Part shown: positions 32,424 through 40,490 of the stretch, piece after piece | How positions within the stretch are numbered: the stretch's first letter is position 1 | How the letters are laid out: every line of letters begins with the position of its first letter | Origin: an uncultured Collinsella sp. | GTDB lineage: Bacteria > Actinomycetota > Coriobacteriia > Coriobacteriales > Coriobacteriaceae | DNA: 54,557 bases | Direction of reading: 5' to 3' | NCBI GenBank assembly: GCA_900752215.1 | Contig: CAADUO010000044.1 | Location: 1 to 54,557 of the forward strand | Notes under the pieces: model-generated | What the model was told of the DNA's origin: nothing | The model's database searches: none | The model's input: only the letters and a program-made list of their open reading frames with translations | Made by a program: the position numbers and the translations under genes

Positions 32424-32455
32424 TTGACCGAACGGACACGATTTTGGGTTAAGAT
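32424..32455 (+). promoter_or_regulatory. Promoter of the HMA membrane protein
   Basis: TTGACC (32424-32429) and a -10 box around TTAAGAT (32449-32455), with 19-20 bases between. The spacing is longer than optimal, as is common for promoters under metal-responsive repressors. Confidence 0.5.
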
Positions 32456-32459
32456 GAGG

Positions 32460-32476
32460 ACACCCCATGGGGGTAT
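32460..32476. promoter_or_regulatory. CsoR/RcnR-type operator
   Basis: ACACCCCATGGGGGTAT is a near-perfect palindrome with the C-run/G-run form bound by CsoR/RcnR-family repressors. It lies directly after the -10 box, so bound repressor would block transcription. No csoR gene is in the window. Confidence 0.7.
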
Positions 32477-32505
32477 CTAGATAGTGCTACTTGAAAGGGG
32501 AACGC

Positions 32506-32889
32506 ATGAGCGACTTGCTCAACCCTGCGAATCTCATCGTGTTGGCCGTCATTGCCGTCGGCATGTTTTTTGGACTGCGTCGCATTGTCGCTTCGACACA
32601 CGGAAAGAGCTGCTGCAGCGATGGCGCGAGCGGTAAGAAGGCCAAAAAGGTTGTTGTGGTGGATACCGATGCATCGCACTATCCCTATAGCGATGAGCTG
32701 CTCATCGGCGGCATGAGCTGTGACGGCTGCGCTCAGAACGTAGCCAATGCCCTCAATGCGCTGGATGGCGTGTGGGCAACGGTGACGTATGCGGACCACA
32801 CAGCGCGCGTGCGCTCCAAGCGGCCGATCGATCGCGGTGTCCTTGAGGCTGCCGTGAGAGATGCGGGTTACTACGTCATGACGCTGTAG
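32506..32889 (+). CDS. Membrane-anchored heavy-metal-associated (HMA) domain protein
   Basis: A 127-aa protein with one N-terminal membrane helix (about 8-26), a Cys pair (Cys36-Cys37) in a charged linker and a C-terminal HMA domain (about 64-127). The metal motif is GGMSCDGC (Cys72, Cys75), as in CopZ-like copper chaperones and P-type ATPases. ATG 32506 follows GAAAGGGG. A CsoR-like operator overlaps its promoter, so copper (or another soft metal) probably induces it. It might pass metal to an exporter encoded elsewhere. Confidence 0.85.
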   Translation: MSDLLNPANLIVLAVIAVGMFFGLRRIVASTHGKSCCSDGASGKKAKKVVVVDTDASHYPYSDELLIGGMSCDGCAQNVANALNALDGVWATVTYADHTARVRSKRPIDRGVLEAAVRDAGYYVMTL

Positions 32890-32915
32890 GCCTTGCCTTG
32901 GATGCGCGTCCTTGT

Positions 32916-33341
32916 CTAGGCTCGTCCGCGTAGCTCGATGTCCTGGATGTCGTCGAAGTCGATGGCGATATCTTTGAGCTTGAGGAGTTTGAAAGCAGGG
33001 AGCGCCTCGTCGAGGATGCCAGTGCGGCTGCGATAGCCGTATGTATCGTAATAGGTGACACGAACCAAGTCGCCGCGCTTGAGGCCCTCGAGCTTTTTCG
33101 AAAGTTCGAGGGCTTTTTCTTCTGTGAGTTCGCATTTTGGCTCGGCGGTGATCTCTTGTTTACGCACGAGCTCGTAGTATCCCGTGAGGGCGGCAAAGGG
33201 CATAAACTGCGCGGCACGGCCGGCACGGACGGTGCCGTTGGCGGTGAGCCTGGGGTCGGCGGAGCGACGTCTTCCCTCGGGGTCCGCTAGGCGTTCAAAA
33301 GGTGTCGGTGGCCGCATCGGCTGTTGTTGGGACTTAGGCAC
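32916..33341 (-). CDS. YolD-like protein
   Basis: A 141-aa YolD-family protein. The core RAGRAAQFMPFAALTGYYELVRKQ (about residues 39-62, given here only as its hallmark region) and the C-terminal barrel with GDLVRVTYYD fit the family. YolD-like genes are regularly paired with Y-family polymerases of the UvrX/DinB type. It overlaps the polymerase gene by 8 bases and shares its LexA-controlled transcript. It is thought to be an accessory to translesion synthesis, but the mechanism is unknown. Confidence 0.85.
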   Translation of the reverse strand: MPKSQQQPMRPPTPFERLADPEGRRRSADPRLTANGTVRAGRAAQFMPFAALTGYYELVRKQEITAEPKCELTEEKALELSKKLEGLKRGDLVRVTYYDTYGYRSRTGILDEALPAFKLLKLKDIAIDFDDIQDIELRGRA

Positions 33342-34839
33342 GATGTCCTCCTACCTGATCGTTGCGTTCGCGCGCGGTGGCGCCGGCGGTAAAGCTCAGC
33401 CCCTTAACCAGCGCGTTCTTGCCGTATTTGCCTTTCACGGCCAGCACGGCGCGTGCCAGGTCGCGCTCGCGCTCATCGGCCTCGATATCGCTGAACAGAT
33501 CGATGGTGGCAAATTCCTCGGGCATGAGGTTGCCAAATCCCAGATTGATGCGCTTGACCGGTCGTTTGGGATCGACAGTCTGCGCCCAGAGCTCATCGAA
33601 ATATCCCATGATCTTCTTAAACGAATTGGTGCGCTCGGGCAGCTTGCGCGAGGCGTTGGAGTGCGCAAAGAGTGCGGCATAGCCACCGCGCGGTTTGCCG
33701 CCATGCTCTCCCACAAAGATGCCATCGATTGCCTGCGCCTCACGTACCAGACGACGCCGTTCGTCATCGCGCTGGACGGGCTTGGGCGCACGGGGTGCGA
33801 GCTCGGGGCCGGCGGTTGCGGTGGGTTCGATGCTCGACGTACTCGAGCGCAGGTGTCCGCATCCGTCCACATATTGTGCAGTGCCGCTGGCATCAAGCCT
33901 GCGGATGTCGGCGCGCTCGCTTGCATAGCCCACAAAGAGCGAGATGCTGTCGCACACCACGTGCTTGTCGATCAAATCCAGCACGGCGGCATCGACCATC
34001 TCGCGCAAGACGGTATAGGCCTGTTCGTAGGCATAACCCTTCGAGAGCACCTGTCCTGTGGTGGTCGAAGTTGCTTGCGGGCGATAGGCTTGGATATCGG
34101 CGATGGTTGTCGGCTCGCGCCCGAAGGCATGGTCGATGAGATATTCGGCATTGACGCCGAGCTCGTCGTAAAGCAGGTTTTCGTCGAGCGCCGCGACGCC
34201 CATCAGATCGTAGACGCCGTATTTCTCGAGGCGGGCTGCCACGCCGGGACCGATGCCCCAGATATCGGTGATGGGACGATGGGGCCAGATCTCCTTGCGA
34301 AAGGTCTCGTCGTCGAGTATGCCGATGTGGCTGGGTACGTGCTTGGCGGTAATGTCGAGCGCTACCTTGGCCTGGAATAGGTTGGGGCCGATGCCGACCG
34401 TCGCCGTGATGCCGGTGCGCGCGAGGACCTCGTCGCGCAGCGTGCAGGCGAACCCTTCCGCATCTGTGTGATAGAGGTCCAGATAGGGCGTCACGTCGAT
34501 AAAGCACTCATCGATGGAGTAGACGTGCACGTCCTGGGGGCTGACGTATTCCAGATAGATACCGTAGATTTTCGCCGACACCTCCATGTAATGCTGCATG
34601 CGCGGTACGGCCGTGATGTAGTCGATGCCATCGGGAATTTCGAACAGACGGCAGCGGTTGTGAATCCCTAAGTCCTTCATGGCCTGTGTGATGGCGAGGC
34701 AGATGGTCGTGCGTCCGCGTGATTCGTCGGCAACGACCAGGTTGGTGGTGAGTGGATCGAGCCCGCGGTCCACGCACTCGACGCTGGCATAAAACGTCTT
34801 GAGGTCGATGCAGATGTAGGTGTGCTGCTCGTGCGCCAC
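33334..34839 (-). CDS. Y-family DNA polymerase (ImuB/UvrX-like)
   Basis: Error-prone translesion DNA polymerase of about 501 aa. Palm residues are Asp12 (CIDLKTFYASVEC) and Asp110-Glu111 (SIDECFIDVT); the helix-hairpin-helix is DIWGIGPGVAARLEKYG; a little-finger domain follows. The C-terminus (about 440-501) is Lys/Arg-rich. GTG 34839 follows GGAGG at 5 bases. It is the first good start downstream of two LexA boxes, so the longer frame to 34911 is rejected. It forms an SOS operon with the YolD-like gene and is probably induced by DNA damage. Confidence 0.92.
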   Translation of the reverse strand: MAHEQHTYICIDLKTFYASVECVDRGLDPLTTNLVVADESRGRTTICLAITQAMKDLGIHNRCRLFEIPDGIDYITAVPRMQHYMEVSAKIYGIYLEYVSPQDVHVYSIDECFIDVTPYLDLYHTDAEGFACTLRDEVLARTGITATVGIGPNLFQAKVALDITAKHVPSHIGILDDETFRKEIWPHRPITDIWGIGPGVAARLEKYGVYDLMGVAALDENLLYDELGVNAEYLIDHAFGREPTTIADIQAYRPQATSTTTGQVLSKGYAYEQAYTVLREMVDAAVLDLIDKHVVCDSISLFVGYASERADIRRLDASGTAQYVDGCGHLRSSTSSIEPTATAGPELAPRAPKPVQRDDERRRLVREAQAIDGIFVGEHGGKPRGGYAALFAHSNASRKLPERTNSFKKIMGYFDELWAQTVDPKRPVKRINLGFGNLMPEEFATIDLFSDIEADERERDLARAVLAVKGKYGKNALVKGLSFTAGATARERNDQVGGHRA

Positions 34840-34851
34840 GCGTCCTCCCAT

Positions 34852-34865
34852 CAAACACATGTTCT
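34852..34865. promoter_or_regulatory. LexA box 1
   Basis: CAAACACATGTTCT (minus strand AGAACATGTGTTTG) matches the Gram-positive CGAACnnnnGTTYG SOS box except at the first base. It lies between promoter and start codon of the polymerase. Confidence 0.75.
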
Positions 34866-34868
34866 TAT

Positions 34869-34882
34869 CGAATACATGTTCG
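34869..34882. promoter_or_regulatory. LexA box 2
   Basis: CGAATACATGTTCG is a 14-bp SOS box with one deviation from the palindrome. It abuts the -10 box of the polymerase promoter. Confidence 0.85.
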
Positions 34883-34911
34883 ATAATACCCGCTCGACCG
34901 GACACCGTCAA
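34883..34911 (-). promoter_or_regulatory. SOS promoter of the polymerase-YolD operon
   Basis: On the minus strand TTGACG (34911-34906), 17 bases, TATTAT (34888-34883), with both LexA boxes directly downstream. Confidence 0.85.
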
Positions 34912-35010
34912 AACCTGTCCCTTTTTGGCAGGTATGGTCGTGCGGCTGCATCGGGTTTTTAACGCAGCCCTAAAGAGCGCGAAACAGCTCGGAAAAGCTC
35001 GCTTCGTAGC

Positions 35011-35586
35011 ATGAGCCTAACGATTGATACCGCCTATACGCACGGAAGGGTTGTGGAAAAGATGGTCAATTATGGGTTTGGTATGCCGACGCGCCTTGTT
35101 GCGGATGGAGACGTGGCTCGCTGGTGCGGACGATTGGTCGCTCACTACGGAGGCACCAAGGCGCTGGTGGTGCTGGGCGGTGACAAACATACGCGTGATG
35201 AACTTGTCACGGCGGCGCTCGGCTCGCTTGATCGAGCCCTGCTCGAGCGCGTGCTTTTTCGCTGTGGCTCGGTTGAGGGTGACGGGGGAGACGAGCTGAT
35301 CGACGAAGCCGTGGCCCTGGCGACCGACGAAGGCGTGGACTTTGTCCTGGCGATTGGCGATGCCGATACTGCCGGCTTTGCGCGCGAGCTCGCGCGTCGC
35401 ATGGCGGCGCTCGATGCCGGCGAAGACGGCTTTGTGCCTTATGGATGCATTGTCTCGGAGGGCAAGGTGCCTGCTGTCGTGGGCACCGGCGAGGTTCCCG
35501 TTTTTGCCATTATCGCGCCCGAACTGCTGGAGGGCATCGGGTCTCCTCTGCGTGAGTTACTCGGTAGCGTCTGCGCCGCGGCCTAA
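35011..35586 (+). CDS. Isolated N-terminal domain of an iron-type alcohol dehydrogenase
   Basis: A 191-aa protein resembling the nucleotide-binding half of the Fe-ADH/BDH family: NYGFGMPTRLV, ALVVLGGDKHTRDELV, and DEAVALATDEGVDFVLAIGDAD in place of the usual GGGS(x)ID motif. The C-terminal half with the iron-binding His residues is absent. The frame ends cleanly with no downstream remnant, so it may be a domesticated single domain rather than a fresh pseudogene. No clear ribosome-binding site is seen for ATG 35011; ATG 35074 is an alternative. Confidence 0.6.
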   Translation: MSLTIDTAYTHGRVVEKMVNYGFGMPTRLVADGDVARWCGRLVAHYGGTKALVVLGGDKHTRDELVTAALGSLDRALLERVLFRCGSVEGDGGDELIDEAVALATDEGVDFVLAIGDADTAGFARELARRMAALDAGEDGFVPYGCIVSEGKVPAVVGTGEVPVFAIIAPELLEGIGSPLRELLGSVCAAA

Positions 35587-35596
35587 TATTTGCCAT

Positions 35597-35660
35597 AAAA
35601 GGACGGGTTATTTTTGGTTGGTAAAGCGTTTGACCTGCCAAAATAAGCCTGTCCCTTTTT
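35597..35660. repeat. Long imperfect hairpin before pgi
   Basis: Bases 35597-35617 pair with 35638-35659 over about 20 positions, with two bulges and G-U pairs, followed by TTTTT. It probably terminates the upstream transcript. Its loop and inner arm (CCAAAATAAGCC) recall the loop of the palindromic repeats at 25651 and 26818. Confidence 0.6.
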
Positions 35661-35785
35661 GATCGGTTGCCGTTTGGGGGCCGATTGGCAACGCTCGCTG
35701 ATTGTAGTCTTGACCTGCGCTAGAATAGTGGCATCTGAATGTCCGGGCGCATGGAGGCGTGCGCCCGTATGCTGAGGAGGACTCT

Positions 35786-37480
35786 ATGGCAACTGTTGCC
35801 GCACCTATCGATGCTACGTCGACTGCCGCTTGGAAGGCACTCGAGGCTCATCAGGAGAAGCTCGAGGCCGATGGTATCGACCTCAAGGCCTGGTTCGCTG
35901 CCGATGCCGAGCGCGTGAACAAGCTGAGCTTTGACGCCGGTGACCTGCACTTCGATCTGTCGAAGAACCTGGTGACCGATGAGACCGTCAAGCTGCTGTG
36001 CGATCTTGCCCGCGAGGTGAAGCTCGAGGAGCGCCGCGACGCCATGTTCTCCGGCGAGCACATCAACACCACCGAGGACCGCGCCGTCCTGCACACCGCG
36101 CTGCGCCGCCCGGCAAGCGAGAAGGGCCAGCTCATCGTTGACGGCCAGGATGTCGTCGCCGACGTGCACGAGGTCCTCGATCGCATGTATGCCTTCGCCG
36201 AGCGCGTGCGCTCCGGTGAGTGGAAGGGCGTTACCGGCAAGAAGATCGAGCATCTGGTGTCCATCGGCATCGGCGGTTCCGATCTGGGCCCGGTCATGGC
36301 CTACGAGGCCCTGCGTCCCTACGCCGACGCCGGTATCGACTGCCGCTACATCTCCAACATCGACCCCAACGACCAGGCCGAGAAGCTCAAGGGCCTGGAT
36401 CCCGAGACCACGCTCGTGATTATCGTCTCCAAGACTTTCACCACGCTCGAGACCCTCACCAACGCCCGCGAGGTCAAGACCTGGATGCTCGAGCAGCTCA
36501 AGGCTCAGGGCGCCATCGACGGCTCCGATGAGCAGAACGCCGAGGCCGTGGCAAAGCACTTCGTCGCCGTCTCCACTGCACTCGAGAAGGTCGAGGCCTT
36601 CGGTATCGACCCCGCCAACGCCTTCGGTTTCTGGAATTGGGTCGGCGGCCGCTACTCCGTTGACTCCGCCGTGGGCCTGTCGCTGATCGTCGTGCTCGGC
36701 CCCGAGCGCTTCCAGCAGTTCATTGAGGGCTTCCATGCCATCGACGAGTACTTCTGCAACACGCCGCTCGAGAACAACGCCGTCGCGCTGATGGGCCTGC
36801 TCAACGTCTGGTACGTCAACTTCTTCGGTTCCAAGAGCCACGCCGTGCTTCCGTACTGCCAGTACCTACACCGTTTCCCGGCCTACCTGCAGCAGCTCAC
36901 CATGGAGTCCAACGGCAAGCATGTCCGCTGGGACGGCAGCGCCGTGACCTCCGACACCGGTGAGATCTTCTGGGGCGAGCCCGGCACCAACGGTCAGCAC
37001 GCCTTCTACCAGCTGCTGCATCAGGGCACCGTGGTGGTTCCGGCCGATTTCATTGCCTTCGCCAATACTGCCAACCCTGCGACCGATAGCGGTCAGGACG
37101 TGCACGAGCTGTTCCTGGGCAACTTCCTGGCCCAGACCAAGGCGCTCGCCTTTGGTAAGACGGCCGACGAGGTTCGTGCCGAGGGCACGCCCGAGCAGAT
37201 CGTCCCGGCCCGCTGCTTTGAGGGTAACCGTCCGACGACCTCGATCTTTGGCGACACGCTGACCCCGTTCGCACTCGGCGAGCTCATCGCACTGTACGAG
37301 CACATCACGTTTGTCGAGGGCACGGTCTGGGGCATCGACTCCTACGACCAGTGGGGCGTTGAGCTGGGCAAGCAGCTTGCCAAGCAGATTACCCCGGCCT
37401 TCCACGACGACGCCGCCAAGGCCGAGCAGGACGCTTCGACCCAGGCGCTTATCGAGTTCTACCGCGCTCACCGTAAGTAG
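35786..37480 (+). CDS. pgi: Glucose-6-phosphate isomerase
   Basis: Interconverts glucose-6-phosphate and fructose-6-phosphate in glycolysis; 564 aa, cytoplasmic. Signatures are SIGIGGSDLGPVMA (about 160-173), GGRYSVDSAVGLS and GEPGTNGQHAFYQLLHQG with the catalytic Glu/His, and the C-terminal Lys in the GVELGKQLAKQI helix. ATG 35786 follows GAGGAGG. The gene has the strong codon bias of a highly expressed gene. It would feed the products of the fructosamine-type operon at 44749-50567 and the GH13 enzyme into glycolysis. Confidence 0.97.
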   Translation: MATVAAPIDATSTAAWKALEAHQEKLEADGIDLKAWFAADAERVNKLSFDAGDLHFDLSKNLVTDETVKLLCDLAREVKLEERRDAMFSGEHINTTEDRAVLHTALRRPASEKGQLIVDGQDVVADVHEVLDRMYAFAERVRSGEWKGVTGKKIEHLVSIGIGGSDLGPVMAYEALRPYADAGIDCRYISNIDPNDQAEKLKGLDPETTLVIIVSKTFTTLETLTNAREVKTWMLEQLKAQGAIDGSDEQNAEAVAKHFVAVSTALEKVEAFGIDPANAFGFWNWVGGRYSVDSAVGLSLIVVLGPERFQQFIEGFHAIDEYFCNTPLENNAVALMGLLNVWYVNFFGSKSHAVLPYCQYLHRFPAYLQQLTMESNGKHVRWDGSAVTSDTGEIFWGEPGTNGQHAFYQLLHQGTVVVPADFIAFANTANPATDSGQDVHELFLGNFLAQTKALAFGKTADEVRAEGTPEQIVPARCFEGNRPTTSIFGDTLTPFALGELIALYEHITFVEGTVWGIDSYDQWGVELGKQLAKQITPAFHDDAAKAEQDASTQALIEFYRAHRK

Positions 37481-37513
37481 CCGCTGCTGTTAACGCATCG
37501 CGCCTTATAGTCA

Positions 37514-37541
37514 GGGGCCCGTATCCTATCGGATGCGGGCC
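37514..37541. terminator. Terminator of pgi
   Basis: GGGGCCCGTATCC and GGATGCGGGCCCC form a 13-bp stem with one mismatch and a TATC loop, then CTTTGCTTT. It lies between convergent genes. Confidence 0.8.
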
Positions 37542-37621
37542 CCTTTGCTTTGCCGTGGTCCCGGGGCGCACGGCCTTTGTGGAACATCGCCGGGGCGCCG
37601 CGCGCTGCGAGAACCCTGCGC

Positions 37622-38926
37622 CTAGATCTTGGCCTCCGCATGGCCTCGCTGCGCCTCGGGCAGCTCCCCATAGAGCGGATGGTCTTCGAGCCTAAAGCGC
37701 TCGACCTGTTCGGGAGTGCGACCGCGTACAAAGAGCCACGAGCGATCGATCGGCGTCGCCATGAGCGTGCTGGGCAGCGCGTCGGCGCGGTCGGAAAATA
37801 CCCGGGCACTCTCGGGATCCTGGAACGCCAGCACCAGATGCGTGTCGCAGTTGCCCATGATGGAGCGTGCGCGTGCCTCGCCATAGAGCGCATCGAGCTG
37901 GTTGGTCGACTGCAGCAGCAGCGTTGCCCAGATGTTGCGGCTTCGGATAATCGAGAGCACGTTGTCCATCTGGGGGATCTGCAGATTTGCGAAGTCATCG
38001 AGCATAAAGCGCACGGGCACGGGCAGGCTGCCGTCGGGCTGCCTATCGGCCTCACGAATGAGGCCCATAAACGCCTGCGAAATAAAGAGGCCGGTCAGCG
38101 GATCGAGATTGCGGTCAATATCGCTCACGGTTACAAACAGGGCGCAGGGGGTGTGTCCCATGGAAGCGAAGTCCACCTGATGGCACTCACGATAGAGCTG
38201 TGCCGCACCGTCGAATCCCAGACACATGACCTTTTCGGCAAGGATGCCGACGATGCTCGCGTGCATGCGCTCGGCATTTTGCGTAATGGCGTAGCGCCGC
38301 CATAGCGAGAGGGCATAGCTTTGGGGATCGGTCGTGATCAGATCGTCAAACAATCGGGCCGTGGCACCGTCCTGCAGGTGCTCGATCAGCTTGATGACCG
38401 AGCTGATCGTCTGCTCGTCGGCGGGTAGCTGTTCGGTGACGTAGGCGATAAGACACGACAGCAGGTTTGCCGCCGCATGATCCCAAAAAGGCTGGTTGTT
38501 GTCCTCGATGGGGCAGATGGCCTTTGCCACCGAGAGGATGTCCTGCTGGTTGGGCCTGCCGTCCGCCTTGCGGCGAATGTGCCTCAGGGGGTTGTAGCCG
38601 CAGCGCTCGATGCCGGGCGCAAGGGCCGGGACGGTGTTGAGGTCGGCGAAGTTGAGACATTGCACGCAGTAGCCGTGGGCTGCCAGCACGGGTCCCACTT
38701 CGCGACAGAGCGTGCCTTTGGTGTCGAGCACGATGTAGCTTGCGTTCATTTGCAGCAGGTTGGGCTTGAGGACGTTTCGGGTCTTGCCGGCTCCCGAGGG
38801 GCCGATCACAAGTGCGTTGTTGTTGAGTCCCGTTTGGCGGGTGTCGCAGGAAAGCGTTCGATCCTTGGCGAGGATGGTGGACGATGCGGACTCAGATGCG
38901 GCGAGGCGGCTGGCGAGGTTAGACAT
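37622..38926 (-). CDS. VirD4/TraG-like coupling ATPase, no membrane anchor
   Basis: A 434-aa ATPase of the VirD4/TraG type, as in conjugative elements. Walker A is GPSGAGKT (42-49), then VLDTKGTLCREVG (67-79), YNPLRHI, QPFWDHAA (145-152) and Walker B FMLDDFANL (307-315). Family members usually have Asp-Glu in Walker B; here it is Asp310-Asp311. Unlike typical coupling proteins it has no N-terminal transmembrane helices. ATG 38926 follows AAGGAGG and overlaps the ClpP-like gene by 8 bases. No relaxase, integrase or other type IV secretion gene is near, so it is a relic of an integrative element or part of a repurposed system. Confidence 0.85.
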   Translation of the reverse strand: MSNLASRLAASESASSTILAKDRTLSCDTRQTGLNNNALVIGPSGAGKTRNVLKPNLLQMNASYIVLDTKGTLCREVGPVLAAHGYCVQCLNFADLNTVPALAPGIERCGYNPLRHIRRKADGRPNQQDILSVAKAICPIEDNNQPFWDHAAANLLSCLIAYVTEQLPADEQTISSVIKLIEHLQDGATARLFDDLITTDPQSYALSLWRRYAITQNAERMHASIVGILAEKVMCLGFDGAAQLYRECHQVDFASMGHTPCALFVTVSDIDRNLDPLTGLFISQAFMGLIREADRQPDGSLPVPVRFMLDDFANLQIPQMDNVLSIIRSRNIWATLLLQSTNQLDALYGEARARSIMGNCDTHLVLAFQDPESARVFSDRADALPSTLMATPIDRSWLFVRGRTPEQVERFRLEDHPLYGELPEAQRGHAEAKI

Positions 38927-39536
38927 GGGCGACCTCCTTGGTGGTCGAGAGGATTTCGTGGGCAAAGCCGAGCTCGACGGCGCGCTCGGCCGAAAGGTAG
39001 GTGTCTTTTGCGGTGAGGGACTGGATGCGCTTGGGCGTGAGGCCGCTGCGGTCCGAGAGGGTTTGCGTGAGGGTCTTGCGGGTCTGCATGAGACGCCGGC
39101 TGGTTTCCTGCAGCGCAAGTGCCGAGCCGCCTGCCCCCTGGGGGATCAGCGGGTCGTGAATCATGAGCTCTGCATGGGGCGCCATACGGCGATCGTCGCC
39201 GCCCATAAAGATCACGGCGCCCATGGACGCGGCGAATTCCAGGCAGACGGTGCGGATGGGGCACGATGCGAGGCGCATGGCGTCATAGATCGCAAGACCC
39301 GATCGCACGCTTCCGCCGGCGCTGGCGACAAATATGGTGATGGGGCGGCTGGGGTCGGTGGCATCGAGCAGACGAATCTGCTGGCATAGGTCGTGGGCCA
39401 TCGGGGTTTCGATGTTTCCCATGACGGAGAGCTCGCGACGGGCGAGCATCTCATCGTAAATGCTGGTGAGCGTGATACCTCGGGCGGATTCACGCATGGT
39501 GAGGGGGCTGATGATGGGGGAATGATTGGTGTCCAT
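38919..39536 (-). CDS. ClpP-like serine protease
   Basis: A 205-aa ClpP-family protein with an apparently complete triad: Ser104 (EFAASMGAVIF), His127 (LMIHDPLIP) and Asp178 (AKDTYLSAERA), and oxyanion glycines in SAGGSV. It lacks adjacent ClpX/ClpA genes. It lies between a gene of unknown function and a VirD4-like ATPase, overlapping the latter. Similar ClpP-like proteins occur in some conjugative elements and phages. Here it may process a structural protein or regulate the neighbouring gene products. ATG 39536 follows AAAGGAG. It is distinct from a housekeeping ClpP by its long divergent N-terminus. Confidence 0.88.
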   Translation of the reverse strand: MDTNHSPIISPLTMRESARGITLTSIYDEMLARRELSVMGNIETPMAHDLCQQIRLLDATDPSRPITIFVASAGGSVRSGLAIYDAMRLASCPIRTVCLEFAASMGAVIFMGGDDRRMAPHAELMIHDPLIPQGAGGSALALQETSRRLMQTRKTLTQTLSDRSGLTPKRIQSLTAKDTYLSAERAVELGFAHEILSTTKEVAHV

Positions 39537-39599
39537 GAGGACTCCTTTCTGTTGGTTGTGTTGTGGAATAGGATTGTTGCCCGCGGAGGGGCTGGTGGG

Positions 39600-40490
39600 C
39601 TACAGGGTTCGTCCGAGCCTGAGATCGAGCTCGGTTGTGGGGCAGGCTGCCTGTTCGTGCGGCTCGCAAGCGCCAAGGGCTCCAAAGCGATGGAGCGTTG
39701 CGACGGGCGTGGTGTAGGCGAGCCGCAGCTGATGCTCGACAGGGGCACATCCGTCATTTTTGTAATGAGCCGCGTAGTACTGCGCGATGCTGGCGTTCAT
39801 CTCGCTGCCATTGCGATGGCGCTCAAACTGGCGTCTGCAGGTCTCGATGATCTTTGCTACCGACTTGGGTGCCGTCGCGGGAACAAGGGCGAGATAGCCC
39901 TCAAATAGCTCGTTGATGCTCAGGAGGCACAGCAGGTCGATCAGCGTCCTTATGGCTGCTCCCTCGGCAGAAAAATGCGCGGTCATGCGGTTATATCGGT
40001 TGCGGTCGACGATGGCCGCATGGGGTCTTGGAGTTTTCTGCCCTGTGGTCCCGGGCTTTTGCCGCGCCTGTGTATTGAGCTCGACGTTGCAGCGCTTGAG
40101 GCCGTCCAACGGAAGGAACAGTGCGGTGCGCAGGGTGTTCCGCTTGCTTTCGAGTTCATGACGCTCGTCGGGTTCCCATTCGAGCTTGAGTTTCGTGTCG
40201 AGCGCCGTAAGCATATGGGCTAGGCAGCCTACGGTAAGAACGTACGAATCGTTGTCGCGTTTTGGGGCATAGGGGTCTGTCAGCTTGCGAATGTCGGGGT
40301 CGCCCATGATCTTTGTGCAGCGCTTCAGCAGTTGAGGGTGGTCGGCCAAGATCGTCGCGAGCGGTAGCGACGCGTAGTTCTTGATGGTCGCGGCGGCAAA
40401 GGCGGCGTCATATTCGTTTGCATATGCTCGCTCAATGCGGGCATCCAGAATGCTTTTCTTATCGCCGTCTTCAGCGTGGTGGTTTGTCAT
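39600..40490 (-). CDS. Hypothetical protein of the ClpP/VirD4-like cassette
   Basis: A 296-aa protein without a recognised family. It is soluble, mostly helical by composition, with a charged N-terminus, a hydrophobic helix near IRTLIDLLCLLSINELFEGYLALV (about residues 188-211, cited as position only) and a Cys/His-containing C-terminus. ATG 40490 follows TTGGAGAAG. It is the first gene of the minus-strand cassette, 63 bases before the ClpP-like gene. It could be a substrate or partner of the protease or ATPase; nothing in the sequence proves that. Confidence 0.7.
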   Translation of the reverse strand: MTNHHAEDGDKKSILDARIERAYANEYDAAFAAATIKNYASLPLATILADHPQLLKRCTKIMGDPDIRKLTDPYAPKRDNDSYVLTVGCLAHMLTALDTKLKLEWEPDERHELESKRNTLRTALFLPLDGLKRCNVELNTQARQKPGTTGQKTPRPHAAIVDRNRYNRMTAHFSAEGAAIRTLIDLLCLLSINELFEGYLALVPATAPKSVAKIIETCRRQFERHRNGSEMNASIAQYYAAHYKNDGCAPVEHQLRLAYTTPVATLHRFGALGACEPHEQAACPTTELDLRLGRTL

